A program made the translations under genes and the position numbers. DNA of 21,715 bases from Phycisphaerae bacterium. Its GTDB lineage: Bacteria > Planctomycetota > Phycisphaerae > Phycisphaerales > SM1A02. Under the pieces are notes generated by a model that had not been told where the DNA came from, searched no databases, and was given only the letters and a program-made list of their open reading frames with translations. Below, one piece after another: positions 1 to 6,441 of the stretch. How positions within the stretch are numbered: the first letter of the stretch is position 1; each line of letters starts with the position of its first letter. The stretch is from NCBI GenBank assembly GCA_002690755.1, contig NZFT01000052.1, positions 1 to 21,715 on the forward strand. The letters are read 5' to 3'.

Positions 1-236
1 GAGCAGCTGGTACGCGCCCGAGTGGAGTCCGTTGGTGGCGACGGCGGAGCAGGCGAGAGAGTTGAGCACCTGCGGGGCAGAGAGGAGGCGCTGCTCACAG
101 TGGCGGTGGCGGTGGCGGCGGTGGCGGTGGTGGCGGCTACGGCGGCGGCGATCCGGGCGGCGGCGGTGGCGGCATGTTCGAAAAGGACAGCGGTCGGCGT
201 GGACGAGATCGCGGGACCCGTCGCAACGACTGGTGA
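1..236 (+). CDS. 3' end of an unidentified gene with Gly-rich tail; apparent frame break
   Basis: The family is not recognised. Reading frame 2 (from base 2) has GC-rich third positions and a natural-looking sequence, SSWYAPEWSPLVATAEQAREL. A run of GGT/GGC codons that encodes glycine only in frame 3 then follows from about base 99. Frame 3 gives a Gly-rich stretch with a YGGGDPGG interruption and a basic C-terminus (MFEKDSGRRGRDRGTRRNDW), ending at TGA 234-236. Frame 3 itself has a stop at 63-65, so one frame cannot cover the whole gene. A one-base shift near 62-75 would join the two halves. The strong hairpin at 262-292 fits a plus-strand gene ending here. Causes could be a sequencing error, a true frameshift or slippage. 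Confidence in the exact reading is low. Confidence 0.35.
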
Positions 237-261
237 GCCGGCTTTTCGACTGAAGACTTCA

Positions 262-292
262 GATCGCCCGCATGTTCAACATGCGGGCGATC
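262..292 (+). terminator. Strong intrinsic-type hairpin terminator
   Basis: A perfect 14-bp inverted repeat (GATCGCCCGCATGT / ACATGCGGGCGATC) encloses a three-base loop TCA and is followed by the weakly T-rich TTCATTT. It lies 26 bases after the TGA of the partial plus-strand gene and before the promoter of the NHL gene, so it probably ends the first transcript. The T tract is short, so the termination mechanism is inferred. Confidence 0.7.
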
Positions 293-344
293 TTCATTTG
301 CGGTCGAGGCTGATTTCCCCACGCGAGCCTGACGGTTCTCACCG

Positions 345-350
345 TAGAAT
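345..350 (+). promoter_or_regulatory. Putative -10 element TAGAAT of a leaderless promoter
   Basis: TAGAAT ends exactly six bases before the ATG at 357. No Shine-Dalgarno-like sequence precedes that ATG, so the transcript probably starts at or next to the start codon. No TTGACA-like -35 box is visible at 16-18 bases upstream. The same spacing recurs at four other genes in this window. Confidence 0.5.
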
Positions 351-356
351 CCGGGT

Positions 357-1400
357 ATGCAAGACCTTCAACTCGATCGCCGTCGTTTTCTCGCCGCCTC
401 GGCCGCGGTGACCATCGTGCCTTCCCTGGCGGTCGCCGGGCGTCGGACCTCGGCCCGGATGATCGATGACCCGATCATTCTCGGTGAGGGCGAGAATCGC
501 TGGCGATGCGAGCACGACTGGCTCACGCCCCCGAACGGAATCAAGTTCGGCGACACGCATGGGCTCGCTCAGGATGCGGCGGGCCGGATCTATGTCGCGC
601 ACACCGTGGGGGGTGGAAGCACCCGCAAATCCGGGGTCTGCGTCTACACGCCGACGGGTGAGTTCATCGGTGACTGGGGTGCGGAGTTCGCCGGTGGTGC
701 CCATGGCATCGATCTCCGAAAGGAATCGAATGGCGAGTTCCTCTATCACTGCGACACCCGTCGTCGCGCCGTCGTGAAGACGGGGCTCGACGGAAAGGTC
801 GTCTGGAGCTCGGGTGACCCCGTGGAGAGCGAGGCGTACGACCAGCCGGGACAGTGGTGTCCGACGAACGTCGCTTTCCTGCCCGACGGTGATCTGCTCG
901 TCGGGGACGGCTACGGACGGTCGTTCATTCATCGCTACTCGGCGGACGGCGAGTGGAAGTCGGTCTTCGCACGACCCGGCAATGGCAAGGGTGAAGTCGC
1001 CTGCCCCCACGGACTCTGGGTGGATCCCCGCGGCGACCAGCCGACGGTGATGGTCGCGGATCGAAGCAACCGTCGCTTGCAGGTCTTCGACCTCGACGGC
1101 AATTCCGTCGCGCTGCACACCAAGGGCGTCCGGCGTCCCTGTGACGTCGACTTCCGTGATGGCGTGATGCTGGTTCCGGATCTGGAAAGCGTGGTCACGC
1201 TTTACGACGAGAACAATCAACCCATCACCATGCTCGGTGACGGCCATCCGACGAATCTTCGCGGCAAGCCTCGCACCGATTTCCGACCGGGACGGTTCGT
1301 TCATCCTCACGATGCGATCTTTCTGCAGGACGGGTCGATTCTGGTGGCGGAATGGGTCCCGACCGGCCGCGTCACGAGACTCGTGAAGTTCGATGGGTGA
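357..1400 (+). CDS. Tat-exported NHL-repeat beta-propeller protein
   Basis: The 347-aa protein starts with a twin-arginine signal (RRR at residues 8-10, then FLAASAAVTIVPSLAVA), so it is probably exported folded. The rest is a series of NHL-type blades with repeated motifs such as HGLAQDAAGRIYVAH, NVAFLPDGDLLVGDG, HGLWVDPRG...VADRSNRRLQVFDLDGN and HDAIFLQDGSILVAEW, consistent with a six-bladed propeller. Planctomycetes encode many of these next to metabolic genes, and relatives include peptidylglycine lyase-like and SMP-30-like propellers; no catalytic residue could be fixed here. The ATG at 357 is chosen because it directly precedes the Tat motif and has a leaderless promoter. Its last eight bases overlap the start of the SMR gene, so the two are co-translated. 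Confidence 0.85.
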   Translation: MQDLQLDRRRFLAASAAVTIVPSLAVAGRRTSARMIDDPIILGEGENRWRCEHDWLTPPNGIKFGDTHGLAQDAAGRIYVAHTVGGGSTRKSGVCVYTPTGEFIGDWGAEFAGGAHGIDLRKESNGEFLYHCDTRRRAVVKTGLDGKVVWSSGDPVESEAYDQPGQWCPTNVAFLPDGDLLVGDGYGRSFIHRYSADGEWKSVFARPGNGKGEVACPHGLWVDPRGDQPTVMVADRSNRRLQVFDLDGNSVALHTKGVRRPCDVDFRDGVMLVPDLESVVTLYDENNQPITMLGDGHPTNLRGKPRTDFRPGRFVHPHDAIFLQDGSILVAEWVPTGRVTRLVKFDG

Positions 1401-1776
1401 ACCACCGGGCGGGAATGCGCGCGATCATCGCGCGGCGTGGTTTCTCGTCCTCGTCGCCGCCTGCTTCGAGATCGCATGGGCTTCGGGGCTGCCGGTCACC
1501 GAAGGTTTCTCCCGACCCGTTCCGACGGTGCTGGTGGTGGCGGCCATGGTCGCCTCCTTCATCCCACTGGCTCGAGCCGTTCGCGTACTCGCCATCGGGA
1601 CCGCCTATGCGGTGTGGACCGGCCTCGGGGCAACCGGTACCGCGATCGTCGGCATGCTCTGGCACGAGGATCTCGTCTCGACGGGGCGAATCGTCGGAAT
1701 CACGCTGGTGGTACTCGGCGTGGTCGGACTTCGGCTCCTGGGAGATGAGGCATCCGCCGGGGAGGTTCGTCCATGA
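1393..1776 (+). CDS. SMR-family transporter subunit 1 (Gdx/YkkC-like)
   Basis: This 127-aa protein has four hydrophobic segments and the SMR pattern. The key proton/substrate glutamate is E26 in ACFEIAWA, TM2 lies after the EGFSR segment, and GTAYAVWTGLGATGTAI is the loop/TM3 signature. SMR proteins are dimeric proton-coupled exporters in the inner membrane; WTG and FEIAWA favour the guanidinium-exporter (Gdx/SugE) branch over EmrE. The N-terminus is about 12 residues longer than usual because the ATG sits inside the end of the NHL gene (ATGGGTGA overlap). A proline replaces the lysine normally found before the GF motif (SGLPVTEGF). It is followed by a second, different SMR gene through an ATGA overlap, as in YkkCD-type heterodimers. 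The substrate is inferred. Confidence 0.85.
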   Translation: MGEPPGGNARDHRAAWFLVLVAACFEIAWASGLPVTEGFSRPVPTVLVVAAMVASFIPLARAVRVLAIGTAYAVWTGLGATGTAIVGMLWHEDLVSTGRIVGITLVVLGVVGLRLLGDEASAGEVRP

Positions 1777-2144
1777 GCTGGATCGTCCTGTGCGTCGCGG
1801 GCTGTTTCGAGTGCCTCGGTGCGGTCTCGCTGAAGTCGTGTGATGGCTTTCGGAATCGCTCGTGGTCGGTCGCGTTCGTGATCGGGATGTCCGTGAGCAT
1901 GTTCCTGCTGTCGATCGCGGCGACCAGGATTCCCATCGGTACCGCGTATGCGGTGTGGACCGGGATCGGCGCGGTCGGAACCGCGATCTACGGAATGGCC
2001 AGGCTGGGGGAATCCCGAGCGTTCCACCGCGTCGCCTGCCTTGCCGCGATCGTGGCCGGCGTCGTGGTGCTTCGGATCGCCGATCCGGCGCCCCCCATGG
2101 AAGAGAACGATCGATCGGCCGAGATCACTTCGACTCCGCGGTGA
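1773..2144 (+). CDS. SMR-family transporter subunit 2 (YkkD-like partner)
   Basis: The 123-aa protein has four transmembrane segments. The conserved glutamate is E13 in AGCFECLGAVSLK and the GTAYAVWTGIGAVGTAI signature is intact. It lacks the WA pair after the glutamate that subunit 1 keeps, much as YkkD differs from YkkC, so the two genes are probably obligate partners forming an antiparallel heterodimer. The start ATG overlaps the TGA of subunit 1 (ATGA at 1773-1776), which implies translational coupling and equal synthesis. A polar acidic tail of about 20 residues (PPMEENDRSAEITSTPR) extends past the last helix. It ends 12 bases before the stop of the convergent DUF1501 gene. Confidence 0.85.
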   Translation: MSWIVLCVAGCFECLGAVSLKSCDGFRNRSWSVAFVIGMSVSMFLLSIAATRIPIGTAYAVWTGIGAVGTAIYGMARLGESRAFHRVACLAAIVAGVVVLRIADPAPPMEENDRSAEITSTPR

Positions 2145-2156
2145 AGCCGGTCCGGC

Positions 2157-3545
2157 TCAGGCGAAGATCGCTTCGTGGACCTTCCCGTGGACGTCGGTCA
2201 ATCGGAAATCGCGGCCGGCGTGGTTGAACGTGAGACGTTCGTGGTTGAGTCCGATCGCGTGAAGCAGCGTGGCGTGCCAGTCATGGGTGTCCATGACGCC
2301 GTCCACCGCTTCGCGACCGATCTCGTCGGTCGAACCGTATTGGAATCCACCCTTGACGCCGCCACCGGCCATCCACATCGTGAACCCCTTCGCATTGTGA
2401 TCACGACCATCGGCGCCCTGTGCATAGGGGGTGCGGCCGAATTCGCCGCCCCAGACCACGAGCGTGTCGTCGAGCATGTTCCGGCGTTTCAGATCCGCGA
2501 GGAGTCCGGCGATCGGCTTGTCCACCGCATGGCATCGCGCCGCCAGTGCGGTCCGCATGTTTCGGTGGGTGTCCCAGCCGCCCGCCTGAATCTCGATGAA
2601 TCGGACGCCTTCTTCGGCGAATCGACGGGCGAGAAGGCACTGACGCCCGAACTCGTCCGTGCCGTCCTGCCCGATCCCGTAAATCTCGAGGGTTCGTCGG
2701 TCCTCCGCGCCGAGATCGACGACGTCCGGAACTTCGGTCTGCATGCGGAAGGCCAGTTCGTACTGCTTCAGAACCGTCTCGACCGCGGGGTCACCCTTTC
2801 CGCGACGGGCTCGATCACGCTCGAGTCGGCGGAGCAGTGCGAGTTGCTCCTGCTGCACCGAGGTGCCGTTGCGTTCGCTCTGGAGATGATCGATCGGCGC
2901 GTCGGTTCCGCGGCCTCGTCGGTTCGAGACCCGGACCGGCGTCCCCTGGTACGTCGCGGGAAGGAAGGCGTTCCCGTACTGGTTCGCCGAGGACCCGGGG
3001 TTCACGGTGATGAAGCCGGGAAGATTCTCATTTTCGGTGCCCAGTCCGTACAGGGACCACGAGCCCATCGAGGGTCGAACGAACTGGAACGATCCGGTGT
3101 GCAGTTGCATCTGGGCCTGGGCGTGCGCGGGAATTCCCGCCTTCATGCCGTGGAGCAGGCAGAGATCATCCGCATGGCGCGCGACGCCTGGAAAGAGCTC
3201 GCTGATCGGAAGGCCGCTTTCGCCGTGTCGTTCGAACTTCCAGGGACTGCCGAGCAGCTTCGCGTTGCCTCGATACGTGTTCCCGTTCCGTGCGGTCAGG
3301 TCCGGCTTGTAGTCGAACGTGTCAAGGTGGGATGGGGCCCCCGACATGTACAGGAAGATCACTCGCTTCGCACGGGCGGCATGGTGGGGGCGTTTCGGGG
3401 CGAGGGAATCATCGACTGCCATTCCTGCGTCGGCCTGATTGCCGAGCAATCCGGAGAACGCGAGCCAGCCGAATCCGTAGGCGAGCGACTGGAGCGTCTC
3501 CCGACGGGTGGCGAGCGGTGTGATTCGGTTGTTGCAGAGATCCAT
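2157..3545 (-). CDS. DUF1501 family Tat-exported protein
   Basis: The 462-aa protein has a twin-arginine signal (R14-R15, then ETLQSLAYGFGWLAFSG) and the DUF1501 landmarks: KRVIFLYMSGAPSHLDTFDYKP near the start, SWSLYGLGTEN, GGWDTHRN, VVWGGEFGRTPY, GRDHNAKGFTMWMAGGGVKGG and DTHDWHATLLHAIGL. DUF1501 is a large planctomycete family distantly related to alkaline phosphatase/sulfatase folds; its reaction is unknown, and the conserved D/H residues suggest metal binding. The start ATG has an AAGGAG site five bases upstream. In the other direction the frame stays open to 3626, but that extension includes the ribosome site and is rejected. It lies 35 bases after the PSCyt1 gene, the usual pairing of these families, suggesting that they act together outside the cytoplasm. 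Confidence 0.93.
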   Translation of the reverse strand: MDLCNNRITPLATRRETLQSLAYGFGWLAFSGLLGNQADAGMAVDDSLAPKRPHHAARAKRVIFLYMSGAPSHLDTFDYKPDLTARNGNTYRGNAKLLGSPWKFERHGESGLPISELFPGVARHADDLCLLHGMKAGIPAHAQAQMQLHTGSFQFVRPSMGSWSLYGLGTENENLPGFITVNPGSSANQYGNAFLPATYQGTPVRVSNRRGRGTDAPIDHLQSERNGTSVQQEQLALLRRLERDRARRGKGDPAVETVLKQYELAFRMQTEVPDVVDLGAEDRRTLEIYGIGQDGTDEFGRQCLLARRFAEEGVRFIEIQAGGWDTHRNMRTALAARCHAVDKPIAGLLADLKRRNMLDDTLVVWGGEFGRTPYAQGADGRDHNAKGFTMWMAGGGVKGGFQYGSTDEIGREAVDGVMDTHDWHATLLHAIGLNHERLTFNHAGRDFRLTDVHGKVHEAIFA

Positions 3546-3580
3546 GGCAGCTCCTTGCCGAGACTTTCGGCCGGATGAAT

Positions 3581-6292
3581 TCAATCGATGGTGCGGAATT
3601 CCGCCGATTGGAACAACGTCTGGCACATCGCCGAGTACGCGGGAAGTTCGCCGGGGGTGCGGGTCGGCGTCCTGCGGTTGTTCCGGCTTCGATTTCGACG
3701 TGTCGAACCGCGTCGATCCGAGGCGTTCGCGGATGCGGTCCGCTCCAGGTCGTCATCCGCTCGGGCGGTGGCGTACTCGCGGAGGAAGTCGCGGCAGGCG
3801 ATGAACTCGTTGGAGGACGGTGATCTGCCGAAGCAGATTCGGAAAGCGAGGACGATCCGAGCGGTCACGCCATCCGCTCGGGAGATGATGCGATTCGCCA
3901 TGGCATCCGCGAGTCGCGTCACCTCTTCGCTATTCATGAGGAACAGCGCCTGCGTCGCCACGTTGGTTCGATCACGGGTGCCGGTGACGAAGTTCGGCTC
4001 TGGAAAGTCGAAGATCGCGAGCGACTCGGGGAGATGGCCGCGGACGACCGGTAGGTAGACGCTTCGGTGGTTGGCGAACCCTGCGCCGGTCTGGGTGATG
4101 AAGCGATCGAGGAGACCGGCTCGCAGCTGTCCTTCCAATGCGCCGACCGCGGATCCGTCGGGCACGCTCATTTCGAGGATCCCCCCCGCGGCGAGCATCG
4201 AGTCGCGAATCGCTTCGGCCTCGAGGCGTCGCTTGGGCATCCGCCAGAGGGCGATCTCGTCGGGATCCGCAGCGGCCTGTACGCGGCTCCATGCAGAGGA
4301 CATTCCGTAGGTCCGCGAGAGGACGATCTCCCGGATCAACGCCTTGGTGGACCACTCGAAGTCGACGAGTCGCGTGGCGAGATGATCGAGAAGCCCGGGA
4401 TTCGTCGGTTGTTCACCGCTCAGCCCGAAGTTGTCGGGAGAAGTCACCACGCCGCGTCCGACGAGGTGCGACCAGATCCGGTTGGCCCAGACCCGGCTGG
4501 TGAGCGGATTGCGTTCATCCGTGATCCATTCGGCGAGCTGGAGTCTCCCGCTCCCGCTCGAATCGATGGACGGCGTCCAGTCCGATTCGAGGACCTGGAC
4601 GAAGCCTCGAGGTACGGTGGCGCCGCGTCCGTCGATTTCGCCGCGTTCGAGGAACGGCACGTCGCGAACGTCGCCTTCCGCGGCACCCATGCAGACGAAG
4701 TTCTCGATCGTGGGTCGCCCCGCCTCGTCGAATCGGGCGAGTGAGGACTCGGAGATCCTGATCTGGCCCTCGGCGTTCCGCGCCTGCTGGAGCGTCCGCT
4801 GCTGGGTGGGCGTGAGGCGGTCACGTGCCGCTCGGGGGTTGCGGACTCCGGAGGCCCGAAGTTCGGCGCGGATGACTTGCGCGGCGTCGACCTGTCGGGC
4901 GGCCCGGTCGCGGGCCGCGGTGATCAACGGTCTGAATCCACCGGGTACCGAAGCCCCGTCCGAGAGTGAGGCGCCGGCGGGCAGCTCGATCAGGGCCGCG
5001 TCGTGTCGATTGCCGGGACCTTCGAACGTACCGAACCGGGTCTGGGTGGAGGCGAGGATTCCGGCCATCGCGTAGTAGTCGCGCTGGGGAATCGGATCGA
5101 ACTTGTGGTCGTGGCACCGAGCGCAGGCCACGGTGGTGGCCAGCAGTCCCTGGGTGATCGCGTCGATCTGCTCGTCGATGAGATCGTAACGAAACTGTGC
5201 CTCGCCCTGCTGGTTGTGCCCCTTGGTCCCGATCGCGAGGTAGCCGGTCGCGATGAGATTCCGCGCCGCGTCATCTTCGGTTTCCGCGGCCAGCAGATCG
5301 CCCGCGAGCTGGCGGGTGACGAAACGGTCGTACGGCACGTCGTCGTTGAAGGCCTCGATCACCCAGTCGCGGTATCGCCACGCATGGGGATACGCGATGT
5401 TGTTCTCCTTGCCGCTCGATTCCGCATATCGGGCGACATCGAGCCAGTGGCGACCCCACCGTTCGCCGAAGGCCGTGGATGCCAGCAGTCGGTCGACCAC
5501 TCGCGCTCGGGCGAGGGGTGATTGATCCGCCTCGAAATCCTCGATCTCCGCAGGCGTCGGGGGAAGTCCGACGAGGTCGAAGGTGACGCGACGCAGCCAG
5601 GTGTTCGCGGCCGCGGGTCCGACGGGACCGATGCCGCGACGATCGAGATCCGCGAGCACGAATCGATCCAGATCGCTGAGCGGCCAATAAGGGTCCGAGA
5701 CTTCCGGAAGCGAGGCACGTTCCACCGGCCGGTAGGCCCAGTGGTCGCGGCCGGCTTCGATGTCCTCTTCGGTCCAGCGATGCTCATTGCCGGGATCGAC
5801 GTCCGAGGCGGAGGCCGAGGGCATCGGCGCGCCCCGACGGACCCATTCCTCGAGCAGGGCGATTTCGTCGTTGGTGAGTCGGCCGCGAGGTGGCATCTCG
5901 AGCCCGGGATCGTCGTAGCGGACCGCCTGGATCAGGAGGCTCGCATCCGGGTCGCCCGGGACGACGGCCGGTCCGGTGTCACCGCCGATGAGCAGTTGAG
6001 CGTGGTGGTCGAGTCGCAGTCCGGCGCGGACTCGACTTCCCTGGTCGCTGTGGCAGTTGAGGCATCGCCCGAGCAGCAAGGGGCGGATCTTCGCTTCGAA
6101 GAAATCGAGATCCTTCCGGTCGAAGGTTCGCGGTGCCTCGGCGCCGCCCATCATCATCGCATCGTCTTCCGACATCATCGGGGCCTGGGCGAGCAGGGAA
6201 CCGGTGATCGCCGTCGCGGCGAGCCGTCCGAGCCAGGACGGACGCGGGAATCGGTTGCGATGGCGAGAAAAAGGATGTTGCAAGGGGGTCAT
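3581..6292 (-). CDS. PSCyt1-DUF1549 (PSCyt2)-DUF1553 (PSD1) secreted cytochrome c-like protein
   Basis: The 903-aa protein (from the ATG at 6292) has an N-terminal signal-like segment (LGRLAATAITGSLLAQA). A PSCyt1 domain follows at about 60-155, with a CLNCH heme c motif at 77-81 and MPPRG at 133-137 as likely Met ligand. The DUF1549 domain spans about 206-415 (VTFDLVGLPPTPAEI, GERWGRHWLDVARYAES, CARCHDHKFDP at 390-400, itself a CxxCH). DUF1553 spans about 583-903 (NPLTSRVWANRIW, GLLDHLAT, ALFLMNSEEV, final CQTLFQSAEF). These families are thought to act in extracytoplasmic electron transfer or polymer breakdown, but no member's reaction is settled. An Arg/Asn-rich insert at about 857-878 is unlike typical members. 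A TTG at 6307 is a possible alternative start; ATG is preferred. Confidence 0.93.
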   Translation of the reverse strand: MTPLQHPFSRHRNRFPRPSWLGRLAATAITGSLLAQAPMMSEDDAMMMGGAEAPRTFDRKDLDFFEAKIRPLLLGRCLNCHSDQGSRVRAGLRLDHHAQLLIGGDTGPAVVPGDPDASLLIQAVRYDDPGLEMPPRGRLTNDEIALLEEWVRRGAPMPSASASDVDPGNEHRWTEEDIEAGRDHWAYRPVERASLPEVSDPYWPLSDLDRFVLADLDRRGIGPVGPAAANTWLRRVTFDLVGLPPTPAEIEDFEADQSPLARARVVDRLLASTAFGERWGRHWLDVARYAESSGKENNIAYPHAWRYRDWVIEAFNDDVPYDRFVTRQLAGDLLAAETEDDAARNLIATGYLAIGTKGHNQQGEAQFRYDLIDEQIDAITQGLLATTVACARCHDHKFDPIPQRDYYAMAGILASTQTRFGTFEGPGNRHDAALIELPAGASLSDGASVPGGFRPLITAARDRAARQVDAAQVIRAELRASGVRNPRAARDRLTPTQQRTLQQARNAEGQIRISESSLARFDEAGRPTIENFVCMGAAEGDVRDVPFLERGEIDGRGATVPRGFVQVLESDWTPSIDSSGSGRLQLAEWITDERNPLTSRVWANRIWSHLVGRGVVTSPDNFGLSGEQPTNPGLLDHLATRLVDFEWSTKALIREIVLSRTYGMSSAWSRVQAAADPDEIALWRMPKRRLEAEAIRDSMLAAGGILEMSVPDGSAVGALEGQLRAGLLDRFITQTGAGFANHRSVYLPVVRGHLPESLAIFDFPEPNFVTGTRDRTNVATQALFLMNSEEVTRLADAMANRIISRADGVTARIVLAFRICFGRSPSSNEFIACRDFLREYATARADDDLERTASANASDRRGSTRRNRSRNNRRTPTRTPGELPAYSAMCQTLFQSAEFRTID

Positions 6293-6332
6293 GCTCCACT
6301 GGGACAACGCGCCGATGTCGGCGGTGATTGCA

Positions 6333-6358
6333 GCGAGGTGCCGTATTTTTCACCTCGC
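6333..6358. repeat. 8-bp inverted repeat with T-rich spacer
   Basis: GCGAGGTG and CACCTCGC are perfectly complementary and flank the ten bases CCGTATTTTT. The element lies 41 bases upstream of the PSCyt1 start and 84 bases downstream of the M14 stop, both on the minus strand. It could be an operator for PSCyt1 or a weak terminator for the M14 gene. On the minus strand the loop is A-rich and no T tract follows, which favours an operator-like role, but nothing else identifies it. Confidence 0.35.
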
Positions 6359-6441
6359 CATCCCCTCGGATCGGCGATTGCAGCCCCGGGGCGTGATTTC
6401 CGGGTCTTCGCAGGCGTCTCGGTCCCGGCTCCGGGCGTCCG

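Noticed and set aside
293..356. Guanidine riboswitch controlling the SMR pair
   Set aside because: Only 64 bases separate the terminator from the NHL start, the SMR genes have no leader of their own, and no guanidine-riboswitch landmark was seen.
2175..3578. Long plus-strand open frame (467 codons) opposite the DUF1501 gene
   Set aside because: It is the antisense shadow of a protein with clear family motifs; its own translation has no recognisable domain.
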